Shown: piece by piece, positions 52,288 to 60,921 of the stretch
Numbering within the stretch: position 1 is the first letter of the stretch
Layout of the letters: every line of letters begins with the position of its first letter
From: CAXMRP01 sp965216515
Lineage (GTDB): Bacteria; Pseudomonadota; Alphaproteobacteria; Rhizobiales; Afifellaceae
DNA length: 64,000 nt
Assembly (NCBI GenBank): GCA_965216515.1
Contig: OZ244173.1
Location: 3,596,001-3,660,000, forward strand
Direction: 5' to 3'
Made by a program: the position numbers and the translations under genes
The notes under the pieces: generated by a model
What the model saw: the letters and a program-made list of their open reading frames with translations, nothing else
Told to the model about the DNA's origin: nothing
Databases searched by the model: none

Positions 52288-52662
52288 ATGAACCAGGATA
52301 TCCGTGTTCCCAACAAACTGCATCCCATCGACGTCAAACCGTATTCCGGAACCGTTGTCGTTCGATCGGGTGACGTGGAACTTGCGCGCACCAGCGCGGC
52401 GCTTGCGCTGGAGGAATGTGATTTCCCGGTGATTTATTATCTGCCACGCGAGGCGGTGCAGACGTCGATGTTCGAGCGCAGCGCGTTTGAAACCTATTGC
52501 CCCTACAAGGGCACGGCGACGCATTTTCACGCGACTGTTCGGGACAACCTGTTGAAAAACATCGCGTGGGTCTACGAGGATCCCTTTCCCGCCGTTGCGG
52601 CGATCGGCGGTTACGTCGCCTTCTATCCCAATCGCATTTCGGTCGATGCGACCGAGGGGTGA
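52288..52662 (+). CDS. DUF427 domain protein
   Basis: 124 residues. Pattern of DUF427 (PF04248): YSGTVVVRSGDVELARTSAALALEE, VIYYLPREAVQTSMFERSAFETYCPYKGTATHF, then NIAWVYEDPFPAVAAIGGYVAFYPNRI. The PKGxAxYF-like region is conserved; function is unproven. Start ATG 52288 is preceded by CAGGATG-like context. It is divergent from the CDP-alcohol transferase-like gene and convergent with the SDR. Confidence 0.88.
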   Translation: MNQDIRVPNKLHPIDVKPYSGTVVVRSGDVELARTSAALALEECDFPVIYYLPREAVQTSMFERSAFETYCPYKGTATHFHATVRDNLLKNIAWVYEDPFPAVAAIGGYVAFYPNRISVDATEG

Positions 52663-52698
52663 TCCGGCGGGGCCGTCTTCGCCAGACCCGGTCGGCGG

Positions 52699-53382
52699 TC
52701 AGAAATTTTCCACCCATGGCCGCATTTCGACCTCCCAGGTCCATGCGGAGCGGTGCTGTCCGAGCACCGCCATATAGGTGTCGGCGATCGCATCCGGATC
52801 CAGCTGGCTGTCATTTTCGCCGGGTGCGCCGTCGGCACGAATGCCGCCGTCGATGACGAAGTGGGCGACATGGATGTTTTTCGGCTGTAGTTCCCGGGCC
52901 AGCGATTGCGCCAGGCCACGAAGCGCGAATTTTCCCATCGCAAAGGGCGCCGAACCGGCATAGCCCTTCACGCTGGCTGACGCGCCCGTGAAGAAGATCG
53001 CGCCGCGCTTGAGTGGCAACATCCGCCTGGCTGCCTGTTGCGCCACGAGGAATCCCCCGAACGCCGACACCAGCAAGGCCGATTCGACAGCGTTCGGCTG
53101 AAGGTCGACAATCGGTCCGCGCACCCGTCCGCTTGCATTGTAGAGCACGAATTCAGGGTTGCCGATGTCGTCCTCCACCGCATCGAAGAGCGACGCCACG
53201 GCCTCCGGTTCCTTTGCATCGCAGCGATAGGATCGGCCGCCGATTTCCTTTGCGAGCGCGGATATCGTGTCCATGGACCGTGCGGCGAGGCCGACGCGGG
53301 CGCCTTTTTCGGCAAGCCTTCGCGCGACGGCGGCGGATAGGCCGGCACCGGCGCCGACGATAAGTGCGGAATTGGGTGTCAC
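52699..53382 (-). CDS. SDR-family protein lacking the catalytic tyrosine
   Basis: 227 residues from GTG 53382, with AGGGG 8 nt upstream. Rossmann start SALIVGAGAGLSAAVARRLAEKG (glycine-rich loop GAGAGLS), cofactor-selecting AARS near 30, and the active-site region GASASVKGYAGSAPFAMGKFALRGLAQ. Classical SDRs have YxxxK; here it is F-A-M-G-K, so the catalytic Tyr is Phe while Lys stays. The C-terminal VIDGGIR is typical of a known family subgroup that also reads FAMGK. Activity may be changed or lost; identity as dehydrogenase is inferred from fold only. Confidence 0.86.
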   Translation of the reverse strand: MTPNSALIVGAGAGLSAAVARRLAEKGARVGLAARSMDTISALAKEIGGRSYRCDAKEPEAVASLFDAVEDDIGNPEFVLYNASGRVRGPIVDLQPNAVESALLVSAFGGFLVAQQAARRMLPLKRGAIFFTGASASVKGYAGSAPFAMGKFALRGLAQSLARELQPKNIHVAHFVIDGGIRADGAPGENDSQLDPDAIADTYMAVLGQHRSAWTWEVEMRPWVENF

Positions 53383-53491
53383 GGTATTGCCCCTGTTGGA
53401 TTCTGGTCGTTGTGATCTTAGGCAATTCGAACGGCGGAGTCCTGCTCCGGGAAAATTCCGGACGCGATGCGCGACAAACCGGGTGCGGCAT

Positions 53492-53522
53492 AAAAAACGC
53501 CCCGGGGAAACCGGGGCGTTTT
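53492..53522 (-). terminator. Rho-independent terminator after cytochrome P460 gene
   Basis: 12-bp stem AAAACGCCCCGG/CCGGGGCGTTTT (53494-53505 and 53511-53522) with loop GGAAA. The reverse strand ends in T6. It lies about 47 bp past the cytochrome P460 stop. Confidence 0.88.
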
Positions 53523-53569
53523 GCCGATCCGAACCGTGGTCGGCGGCCAGACGGCGTTTGATACGGCGT

Positions 53570-54136
53570 CTACATGCCGGTGTCGCGCAGGAACTCGTAG
53601 TCACCGCCGTCAGCGCCGCTGTGGCAGGCGATGCAGCCGGCATCGGCACCCTTGGCGACACGGCCGGCAAGCTGCTTGCCAGCCGGATTCTTGTCCAGGC
53701 TCCCGTCGGCCAGATACTTTGCCCAGTACCAGTTCTTGTTGTCCGCATCATAACCGTCTTCGCGTTGGAACATCACGGTCACTGCGGCGAGATGCTTGCC
53801 CGGATCGTTGGCCACTTCGTCGACGGTGACGCCTTCCGGGCCATAGTTGCGTTTCACGATCACGGTGCCGGTATGTCCGCCGACGGCAATCTTGTCGTAA
53901 AGCGTCTCCAGCACAAATCCATGGGGTTCTGTACCCTCGTAGGGCCGCGTTTGGATGGCGTTCGCCCCGATCAGACGGGCTTCGGTGATCGCGTTCCACA
54001 AGGTTCCCGCATAGGCGACATCCTCCTCGCCACCAAACGGCGCCATCATGTCCTGACTGTTGACGGCGCTGGCGGAAAACAGGACGGCGGCCGCAAATCC
54101 CGCTGCGGCAAAAGCGGATTTGGCGATCTTCGGCAT
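53570..54136 (-). CDS. Cytochrome P460-family protein
   Basis: 188 residues. Signal peptide MPKIAKSAFAAAGFAAAVLFSASAVNS. The P460 fold is suggested by FGGEEDVAYAGTLWNAI, TVIVKRNYGPEGVTVDEV, FQREDGYDADNKNWYWAKYLADGS and the C-terminal heme site GCIACHSGADGGDYEFL (CxxCH near 168-172). Known P460 cytochromes cross-link heme to a Lys and oxidise hydroxylamine or process nitric oxide; which Lys is not identifiable here. Start ATG 54136. Single gene with its own terminator. Confidence 0.87.
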   Translation of the reverse strand: MPKIAKSAFAAAGFAAAVLFSASAVNSQDMMAPFGGEEDVAYAGTLWNAITEARLIGANAIQTRPYEGTEPHGFVLETLYDKIAVGGHTGTVIVKRNYGPEGVTVDEVANDPGKHLAAVTVMFQREDGYDADNKNWYWAKYLADGSLDKNPAGKQLAGRVAKGADAGCIACHSGADGGDYEFLRDTGM

Positions 54137-54278
54137 TTCGGCATCTCCCTGAATATTCGGACGCTCCGGCGGAGCATGGATGCCTAGACTAACGCTCCGG
54201 TACCAACACGCGCGATCAACCCCGCGCACAACTTTTTGAGCTTACGTTAGATGCCTTGATGACGGCGCCCGTTGCGCA

Positions 54279-55637
54279 TCAGCCCGGGCCAACGGTGATC
54301 ACCGAGATCGGGCCGCCGAAGATTCGCTTCGCCGCCCGCCGGACATCTTCGATGCTGACCGCGCGAACCAGCGCGTTGCGTTCGTCCACATAGCCGATGC
54401 CCAGCCCGTCGAGTTGAATGCCGATCAACTGGCGAGCGATCTTTTGCGACGCATCGAACCGCAGCGCATAGTTTCCGGTGAGATAGGATATTGCCGCCGC
54501 CAGTTCCTGTTCGCTCGGCCCGGTTTCGGCGAATTTGCGGATTTCCTCCGTCATCAGCTCGATGGCCACCGACGCGGCGTCCGCCCGGGTTGCCGCAGCG
54601 CCGACAAAGGCACCGGCGTGATCGAAGGCGGCGAGACCGGTTCCGACCGAATAGGCCAGCCCCCGTTCCTCGCGGATGACCTTGTAGAGCCGCGAGGAAA
54701 ACGTTCCGCCGCCCAGAATGTGGTTGGCGATATAGGCGGGTATGAATTCCGGGTCGTCACGCTTGATCGACGCGCCGCCGATACGGATCGTTGTTTGCGG
54801 CACATCGAGATCGACGTGCACGCTGCTGCCGGCATTCGGCGCCGTGTCGGTAACGGCGATCTGGTCCGCCTTCGCCGGCAGATCGCCAAAGACCTCGTCG
54901 AGAACTGCCGCCAGCCGTTCGGCGTCGATGGCGCCGACGACCGCGACGTAAAGGTTGTCCCGGGCCAGCGTGCGGGTGTGAAACGCACGCAGATCATCTG
55001 CCGAAATTGCCGCCACGCTCTGCGCCGTTCCCTTGGTCGGCCGTCCGTAGGGATGGCCATCGAACAGCGCTTTGGACCATTCCCGCTGGGCGATTTCGCC
55101 AGGGTCGGTTTGTGATCGCTTGATGTTGGACAGGATTTGCCCGCGGATGCGCTCCACCGGTTCCGGGTCGAAATGTGGCGCCGTCAGCGCCAGACGCAAC
55201 AGCGCAAAGGCGTCGTCCTGGTTTGATTGCAGTGTCCGGAGATTGCCGTAGAACGCATCCCGCCCGGCATCGAAGGACAGGTCGATATTGAGATCCTGCA
55301 ACCGTGTTTGGAAGGATTTGGAATCCACGTCACCTGCACCCTCGTCGAGCATGCCGGACAGGAAGTTGGCGAGGCCCTCCTTGCCGTCGCCGTCCTGGGA
55401 TGATCCGCCACGGAAGGCCAGGTTCATCGTGACAATGGGGACCGTATAGTCCTCCACGAGCCAGGCGGTGATGCCGCCGGGGCTGGTGACGGACTGGATG
55501 TTGACGGCATAGGCGTTGGTCGGCACCGCCGCGTTCGAAACAACACCGGCGGCAATGGTGGCAAGGGTCATGACGGCTCCGGCAAGGACGGCGGGCAGGG
55601 GATGCGACATGGCTCGGGGCGACAGGTACACGCTCAA
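54279..55637 (-). CDS. M16 family peptidase-like protein, zinc site absent
   Basis: 452 residues. Same fold as the upstream gene (LNLAFRGGSSQDGDGKEGLANFLSGMLDEGAG) but the zinc motif HxxEH is replaced by NFLSGMLDEG, so it is probably the non-catalytic or regulatory partner. A signal peptide (MSHPLPAVLAGAVMTLATIAAGVVSNAAVPTNAYA) precedes it. The RGLAYSVGTGLAAFDHAG segment near 310 is a typical substrate-binding Arg/Tyr pair. Start TTG 55637 has GGGGAGG 6 nt upstream and overlaps the preceding stop by 4 nt; ATG 55610 is the alternative. Confidence 0.93.
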   Translation of the reverse strand: MSVYLSPRAMSHPLPAVLAGAVMTLATIAAGVVSNAAVPTNAYAVNIQSVTSPGGITAWLVEDYTVPIVTMNLAFRGGSSQDGDGKEGLANFLSGMLDEGAGDVDSKSFQTRLQDLNIDLSFDAGRDAFYGNLRTLQSNQDDAFALLRLALTAPHFDPEPVERIRGQILSNIKRSQTDPGEIAQREWSKALFDGHPYGRPTKGTAQSVAAISADDLRAFHTRTLARDNLYVAVVGAIDAERLAAVLDEVFGDLPAKADQIAVTDTAPNAGSSVHVDLDVPQTTIRIGGASIKRDDPEFIPAYIANHILGGGTFSSRLYKVIREERGLAYSVGTGLAAFDHAGAFVGAAATRADAASVAIELMTEEIRKFAETGPSEQELAAAISYLTGNYALRFDASQKIARQLIGIQLDGLGIGYVDERNALVRAVSIEDVRRAAKRIFGGPISVITVGPG

Positions 55638-57040
55638 CCGCGGCCTCCCCGGTCTTTCGGATCCCGAAATTCCAGATAACCGGTTACCGAGTGATCGATA
55701 TCCAGGTAGGCCCGGGCTGCTGCCTGAACCTCGTCGGCGGTGACGGCCAGGATGGTTTCAGGATAGGACTGGACATCGCCCAGCGTCCGCCCGGTCATCA
55801 GCGATGATCCGACGATGCGCGCCAGCGCCTGCTGGCTGTCCTGGGAATAGATCGCCCGCGCCAGCACGGACCCTTTCGCCCGTTCCAGCTCGTCGGTGTC
55901 GATTCCGTTATCGATAATCTCAGCGATGACCGCATCGATATCGGACTCCAGTTCTTCCAAACCCACCCCGGACGCCGGCAGCCCGTAAACCACGAAGCGT
56001 GTCTCGTCGATGCCGCCAGACTGGTAATAGGCGCCCGCATAGGTCGCTTTGGCCGTTCCGCGGACCAGTCGGTCATAGAGCCGGCTTGTCGGCCCGCCCC
56101 CCAGAATGTCGGCCAGCAGGTCCAGCGCCGCGGCCTCGTTTCCCTCCGCCGTGGCCCCCGACGGCGTCAGATAGGCGCGTTGGATCGTGGGTTCGCGGAC
56201 CTTTTCATCGCGTACGGTGACGGTTCGCGGCCCGACAGAGGGGGGTTCCTCGGGTCGTTTGGAACGCACCCCGTCCGGCCGCGCCGGAACTTTCCCGTAG
56301 GTTGCCTGCGCAAGCGCCCGCACGTCGTCGGCCGTGACATCGCCGGCGACGACCAGAACCGCGTTGTTCGGTGTGTAGTAGCGCTTGTAGAACGCCAGCG
56401 CCGCCTCCCGGTTGAGCGCCTCGATTTCGTGCATCCAGCCGATGACCGGCCGTCCGTAGGGGTGATTGCGGTAAAGGCTCGCCATCAGCGCTTCGGACAA
56501 TTTGGAGCCGGGATTGTTCTCGACCCGGGACCGGCGCTCCTCGCGCACCACATCCCGTTCCGGCTCAACGACGGCATCCGTGAGCGTGAGATTGACCATA
56601 CGGTCCGCTTCCATTTCCATCATTTCCGGCAGGTGCTCTTTCGCGACCCGCTGGAAATAGGCCGTGTAATCGGGCGTCGTGAACGCATTTTCCTCACCGC
56701 CGATCTCCGCAACACGGGTGGAAAACGCCCCGTCGGGGTGGCGCGGCGTGCCTTTGAACATCAGATGCTCGAGGAAATGGGCGATACCCGACTGCCCCGG
56801 CGCTTCGTCGGCCGATCCCACCCGATACCAGATCATGTGGGTCGCCACCGGCGCACGCCGGTCGGGAATCACAACCACATGCAACCCGTTGTCGAGCGTG
56901 AATTCCATCGCGTTGGGCGCGATTTTCGGCACCATGGCGGCCGGCGGCCGGTCCGGTTTGGCTGTCTGGGCATGTGTCGGGGCGGGGCTCGCGATCATCA
57001 GGGCTCCTGTGGCAACGAGACTGGCAACAATCCGAATCAT
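55634..57040 (-). CDS. M16 family zinc peptidase (processing-peptidase type)
   Basis: 468 residues. Signal peptide MIRIVASLVATGALMIASPAPTHA sends it to the periplasm. Inverted zinc motif HFLEH at residues 88-92 with the distal Glu downstream, in GIAHFLEHLMFKGTPRHPDGAFSTRV. Homologous to mitochondrial processing peptidase and bacterial PqqF-like zinc proteases. It pairs with the following gene: the stop and start overlap by 4 nt. Together they likely form a periplasmic heterodimer. Confidence 0.95.
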   Translation of the reverse strand: MIRIVASLVATGALMIASPAPTHAQTAKPDRPPAAMVPKIAPNAMEFTLDNGLHVVVIPDRRAPVATHMIWYRVGSADEAPGQSGIAHFLEHLMFKGTPRHPDGAFSTRVAEIGGEENAFTTPDYTAYFQRVAKEHLPEMMEMEADRMVNLTLTDAVVEPERDVVREERRSRVENNPGSKLSEALMASLYRNHPYGRPVIGWMHEIEALNREAALAFYKRYYTPNNAVLVVAGDVTADDVRALAQATYGKVPARPDGVRSKRPEEPPSVGPRTVTVRDEKVREPTIQRAYLTPSGATAEGNEAAALDLLADILGGGPTSRLYDRLVRGTAKATYAGAYYQSGGIDETRFVVYGLPASGVGLEELESDIDAVIAEIIDNGIDTDELERAKGSVLARAIYSQDSQQALARIVGSSLMTGRTLGDVQSYPETILAVTADEVQAAARAYLDIDHSVTGYLEFRDPKDRGGRG

Positions 57041-57394
57041 CGGGTCGGCACTCCAGGCAAGGTATATCCGGCATTAACGGGAATTCGCGGGTGTCTTCCA
57101 ATATAGCGCCCAATGTCGCAGAGGCGAATGAACAATGTTTCATCTTTTTGGCAAATACCGTTTAGCCGCCCATGCAACATGTGCCATTTGATTGCCGGCT
57201 TCCGAAAATCCCGGACATATCGATGGATACTGTCCCTGTCCGGTCGTCGGCCGACGGATCAGGCCGGGTCGGGCAGTACACCGGCCATGCCGCCACGACG
57301 GCGCCTCAACGATGCAACCGGGACCCAACAAACGCATTGACGCTTGCCGGGGTCGGGGTTAGGCGCAGACATCACAACGCTGGATTTTGCATTT
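57041..57394. other. Divergent intergenic region between M16 and HAD genes
   Basis: About 350 bp without a supported gene. AT-rich patches such as TCATCTTTTTGGCAAATACC lie near 57140-57165. No inverted repeat or consensus site that I would name. Confidence 0.4.
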
Positions 57395-58243
57395 ATGCTC
57401 CATGAAATTGCCGGCCTTGAAACCATCGCCGAGCGCTATGGCGTGGTGTTCTGCGATGTTTGGGGCGTTCTCCACAACGGTGTTCGCGCCCGCGCCGGGG
57501 CGGTCGACGCCCTGCGGCAATTTCGCACCCGGCACGGGCAGGTGCACCTGTTGACCAATGCCCCGCGTCCGGCCGAAGCCGTGGACCGGCAGTTGAAGGA
57601 TATCGGTGTGCCGGGGGAAATCTACGATTCCATCGTCACCTCCGGCGATGTCACCCGCACGGTGCTTGCCGCCCGGGCCCACGGCCCGGTCTTCCATTTG
57701 GGGCCGGATCGCGATTTCGGGATCTATGACGGGCTTCAAATTCGCTTTGGCGACGAGGACGAAGCCGTTCTGGTGAGCTGCACCGGTTTGTACGACGACA
57801 CGACCGAAACGCCGGAAATCTACCGGCCGGTGCTGGAAAATTTTCTGAGCCGCGCCGTACCGATGGTCTGCGCCAATCCGGACATCGTCGTGGAGCGCGG
57901 CGACAGGCTGGTCTGGTGTGGCGGCGCCATTGCCCGGCTCTACCGGGAGATGGGCGGCGAAGTGATCCTGGCGGGAAAGCCGTTTCCGCCCATGTATGCG
58001 GAGGCGTTGCGGCGGTCGGGCGATCCGGATCGGCGGACTGTACTCGCCGTCGGTGACGGCTTGCCCACCGACATTCGCGGCGCCAACCACGCCAAAATCG
58101 ACGCGCTCTTGATCACCGAGGGAATTCATGCCGCCGATATGGGTGCCCGCAACCGCCCCGATGCCCGGTCTGTTGCCCGCATGCTTGCCGAGGAAGATCT
58201 GAAGGCGGTCGGGTTCATGCCGCGGCTGGTTTGGCGAAGATGA
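57395..58243 (+). CDS. HAD-superfamily class IIA hydrolase (TIGR01459 type)
   Basis: 282 residues. HAD motif I FCDVWGVLHNGV (Asp21), motif II with LLTNAPRPAEAVDRQL, and motif III/IV with LAVGDGLPTDIRGANHAKI near 225. Class IIA cap between. The family in Hyphomicrobiales is commonly next to ribF, as here. Substrate unknown. Start ATG 57395 rather than the longer frame from 57344. The stop overlaps ribF by 4 nt. Confidence 0.93.
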   Translation: MLHEIAGLETIAERYGVVFCDVWGVLHNGVRARAGAVDALRQFRTRHGQVHLLTNAPRPAEAVDRQLKDIGVPGEIYDSIVTSGDVTRTVLAARAHGPVFHLGPDRDFGIYDGLQIRFGDEDEAVLVSCTGLYDDTTETPEIYRPVLENFLSRAVPMVCANPDIVVERGDRLVWCGGAIARLYREMGGEVILAGKPFPPMYAEALRRSGDPDRRTVLAVGDGLPTDIRGANHAKIDALLITEGIHAADMGARNRPDARSVARMLAEEDLKAVGFMPRLVWRR

Positions 58244-59253
58244 CCGCCGCACCCCGGCTGTGTGGCCTGGACAATATGCCGGACGACTGGCGTGGAGCCG
58301 TCATCGCGATCGGCAATTTCGATGGCGTTCATCGTGGGCATCAGGCGGTGCTGTCGGCGGCCAGAGCCGCGGCAGAACACCATGAAGCGCCACTTCTCGC
58401 CATGACGTTCGAGCCGCATCCTCGGACATTCTTCGCACCCGGCAAGCCCGTATTCCGGCTCACTCCGGCACCCGCGAAAGCGGTCCGGCTCAACGTCGAG
58501 GGCGTGCACGGCACGCTCGTCCTGCCGTTCGATTCCGGTCTGGCCGCCATGAGTGCGGAGGATTTCGTTCGCGACATCATGATCGGCCGCCTGGCCATCC
58601 GCCATGCGGTAACCGGCTATGATTTTCATTTCGGGCATAAGCGCCAGGGAACGCCGGATTATCTGGTTCGCGCCGGCGTGCGCCATGACTTCGGTGTCAC
58701 GCTTGTCGGCAAACACGGCGACGGAGAAGGGGCCATATCCTCCTCGCGCGTCCGGGCATGCCTGGCCGATGGCGACATCGCCGGTGCCGGCAAGCTCCTC
58801 GGTTGGGACTGGTCGGTGATCGCCAGCGTCGTGGCCGGTGACCGACGCGGGCGCGAACTGGGGTTCCCCACCGCCAATATGGCGCTGAATCCGGCCTGCC
58901 GCCTTGCCCACGGCATTTATACCGTCCGCTATCAGCGCCGGAATGGCGACACGTACGACGGGGTGGCCAGTTTTGGTCGGCGCCCGACCTTCGACAACGG
59001 CGCGCCCTTGCTGGAAACGTTCCTGTTCGATTTTGATGGCGATCTTTATGGCGAACCCGGGCTTGTCACGTTCGTGTCTTGGCTGCGTCCCGAGCGGAAA
59101 TTCGACCGGATTGACGAGTTGGTGGAACAGATGAAACATGATGCCGAGCAGGCCAGGATCCTGTTGGATCGAAGTGACGTCGGTCGCGGGTCTCAGGCCC
59201 TTGCCGGCTGGCAGGAATCGTTGCAGCAGGCCGTCGATGGCGGATTTCTTTGA
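58240..59253 (+). CDS. ribF: Bifunctional riboflavin kinase / FAD synthetase
   Basis: 337 residues. N-terminal FMN adenylyltransferase with GNFDGVHRGHQ (25-35) and the EPHPRTFF near 62; ISSSRVRACLADGD near 165; C-terminal riboflavin kinase domain with GRELGFPTANM near 208 and FDGDLYGEPGLVTFVSWLRPERKFD near 268-290. Makes FMN and FAD from riboflavin. Start ATG 58240 is inside the ATGA overlap with the HAD gene. Confidence 0.97.
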   Translation: MTAAPRLCGLDNMPDDWRGAVIAIGNFDGVHRGHQAVLSAARAAAEHHEAPLLAMTFEPHPRTFFAPGKPVFRLTPAPAKAVRLNVEGVHGTLVLPFDSGLAAMSAEDFVRDIMIGRLAIRHAVTGYDFHFGHKRQGTPDYLVRAGVRHDFGVTLVGKHGDGEGAISSSRVRACLADGDIAGAGKLLGWDWSVIASVVAGDRRGRELGFPTANMALNPACRLAHGIYTVRYQRRNGDTYDGVASFGRRPTFDNGAPLLETFLFDFDGDLYGEPGLVTFVSWLRPERKFDRIDELVEQMKHDAEQARILLDRSDVGRGSQALAGWQESLQQAVDGGFL

Positions 59254-59956
59254 TCGCAAGACGGTCGTATTGACCGGCGCCTCCTCGGGGATTGGACTGG
59301 CGCTGGCCCGTCATTTGACAAATCGTGGTGCCACCGTGTTGGCATCCGGCGGCCGTGCCGAGGCGAACCTGCCCGCGGATTTCCCCGACATCGCGTACGC
59401 GCCTGTCGATTTGGCGCGCGATGATTGCGCAGATCGTCTTGCCGACGCCGTGTCGGCCCAGGGCTGGAAGCGAACAGACATTGTGATCCTCAATGCCGGT
59501 GTCGGGCGCCATGCGCCAATCAGCGATGAGCGACCGGCCGACATCGCCGAAACCGTCGCTGTCAATTTCGGCGCTTCGGTTCGTATCGCCCACCGCTTTG
59601 CGGCGTCGCTTGCCGAGAGCCGGGGCAGCCTGGTGCTGATCGGTTCCACCGCCCATGGCGGGGCGCCGGACTTTCCGGTCTATGCGGCAACCAAGGCGGC
59701 GCTCAGCGGCTTCGCCCGCGCCCTGCGTTCCGAATGGCGCGACCGCATCGATGTCCAGATAATCCACCCCGGGCCGACCCGCACCCCCATGCACCAGCGC
59801 GCCGGCCACGACCCGGGCCGGATTGCCCGCTTGTTCATGAGTGCCGAAGTGGCCGCGACATTGATCGCAAGCGCGATGGTGCGCGGACGCCCGTCGGCGA
59901 CAATTGGCGCCGGCGCGCGTGTCGCCGGCCGCCTGCGCCCCAGTGTCGGGTCATGA
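59237..59956 (+). CDS. SDR-family oxidoreductase 1
   Basis: 239 residues. Short-chain dehydrogenase: TGASSGIGLALARHL (TGxxxGIG), ILNAGVGRHAP (NAG), the active-site Ser in LIGSTAHGGAPDFPVYAATKAAL with YxxxK (Tyr-Ala-Ala-Thr-Lys). Start ATG 59237 lies 17 nt inside ribF, but in another frame, and joins the HAD-ribF operon. The stop overlaps the next gene's start by 4 nt (ATGA). Substrate unknown. Confidence 0.9.
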   Translation: MADFFDRKTVVLTGASSGIGLALARHLTNRGATVLASGGRAEANLPADFPDIAYAPVDLARDDCADRLADAVSAQGWKRTDIVILNAGVGRHAPISDERPADIAETVAVNFGASVRIAHRFAASLAESRGSLVLIGSTAHGGAPDFPVYAATKAALSGFARALRSEWRDRIDVQIIHPGPTRTPMHQRAGHDPGRIARLFMSAEVAATLIASAMVRGRPSATIGAGARVAGRLRPSVGS

Positions 59957-60714
59957 AGGCGCTGATCACAGGTGCGGCCGGCGGATTGGGGCATGCCCTT
60001 GCTACGGCGGTGATTGGCAATGGCGGCACGGTTGTCGGCGTCGACCGGGATCGCGCCGGCTTGGCGAAACTCGGCCGTGCCGCGACCGCCATTCACGCCG
60101 ATCTGTCGGAGATCGGGGGCCTTGAATCCCTTGGCGGCCGGATCGCCGCCGCCGGACCCTTTGATCTGGCCGTTCTCAATGCCGGGATCAGCGCCACCGG
60201 GCTGTTTGAAACCGTACCCGTTGGCAGCCAGGCCAGCGTGATCACGGTCAACCTGACCGCGCCGATGGCCCTGTCGGGCGCGCTTCTTCGCGGCCGGGCA
60301 CTTGCGCCTGGTGCCACCCTCGTCTTTGTCGCCTCGCTATCCCGGTTCACCGGCTATCCCGGTGCGGCAACCTATGGAGCGACGAAACAGGGGATCGCCG
60401 CCTTTGCCAAAAGCCTGCGAAAGCCGCTTGCCCGACAGGGTATCCACGTCCTGACCGTGTTTCCCGGCCCCCTCGATACGCCTCATGCGGCGCGCCATGC
60501 GCCGCCCGGAAAGGCGAACGCGACGGCGCACCGGATGGCACCGGATGTCGCCGCCCGGGCGATCCTTCGGAAAATGGGACGGTCCGGAATCCTGGTTCCG
60601 GGCGTCTACAACAAGGCTGCTGCCGTGCTTGGCACCATCGCGCCGGATATCGCCACCGCGGCGATTCGGCGATCCATCTTCGATCACTTCCAGCGCGCCG
60701 CACACGATCAATGA
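59953..60714 (+). CDS. SDR-family oxidoreductase 2
   Basis: 253 residues. TGAAGGLGHAL glycine loop, D in VVGVDRDR for NAD preference, NAGIS near 85, and GAATYGATKQGIAAF with YxxxK. Start ATG 59953 overlaps SDR 1 by 4 nt. The C-terminus (YNKAAAVLGTIAPDIATAAIRRSIFDHFQ) lacks membrane helices. The operon is HAD-ribF-SDR-SDR, ending 207 bp before ileS. Confidence 0.9.
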   Translation: MKALITGAAGGLGHALATAVIGNGGTVVGVDRDRAGLAKLGRAATAIHADLSEIGGLESLGGRIAAAGPFDLAVLNAGISATGLFETVPVGSQASVITVNLTAPMALSGALLRGRALAPGATLVFVASLSRFTGYPGAATYGATKQGIAAFAKSLRKPLARQGIHVLTVFPGPLDTPHAARHAPPGKANATAHRMAPDVAARAILRKMGRSGILVPGVYNKAAAVLGTIAPDIATAAIRRSIFDHFQRAAHDQ

Positions 60715-60921
60715 CGCAGACGGTCCGCCAAGCCTTTTCAATATCGATCCGACCGGCTAAAAGCGCCGCCATGACAATGGCCGCCTGCCCGATAGCGCGA
60801 ATTACCGACCCGGCTTCCTGAGCGAGGCCGGGACATTGTGTGCGTGCCGGATGCCGAAAATTCCGGTTCCCGATATTGAATGTTTTCCCGGGTCCAGGCA
60901 CCCGGATCTGCCGAGGCTTTG

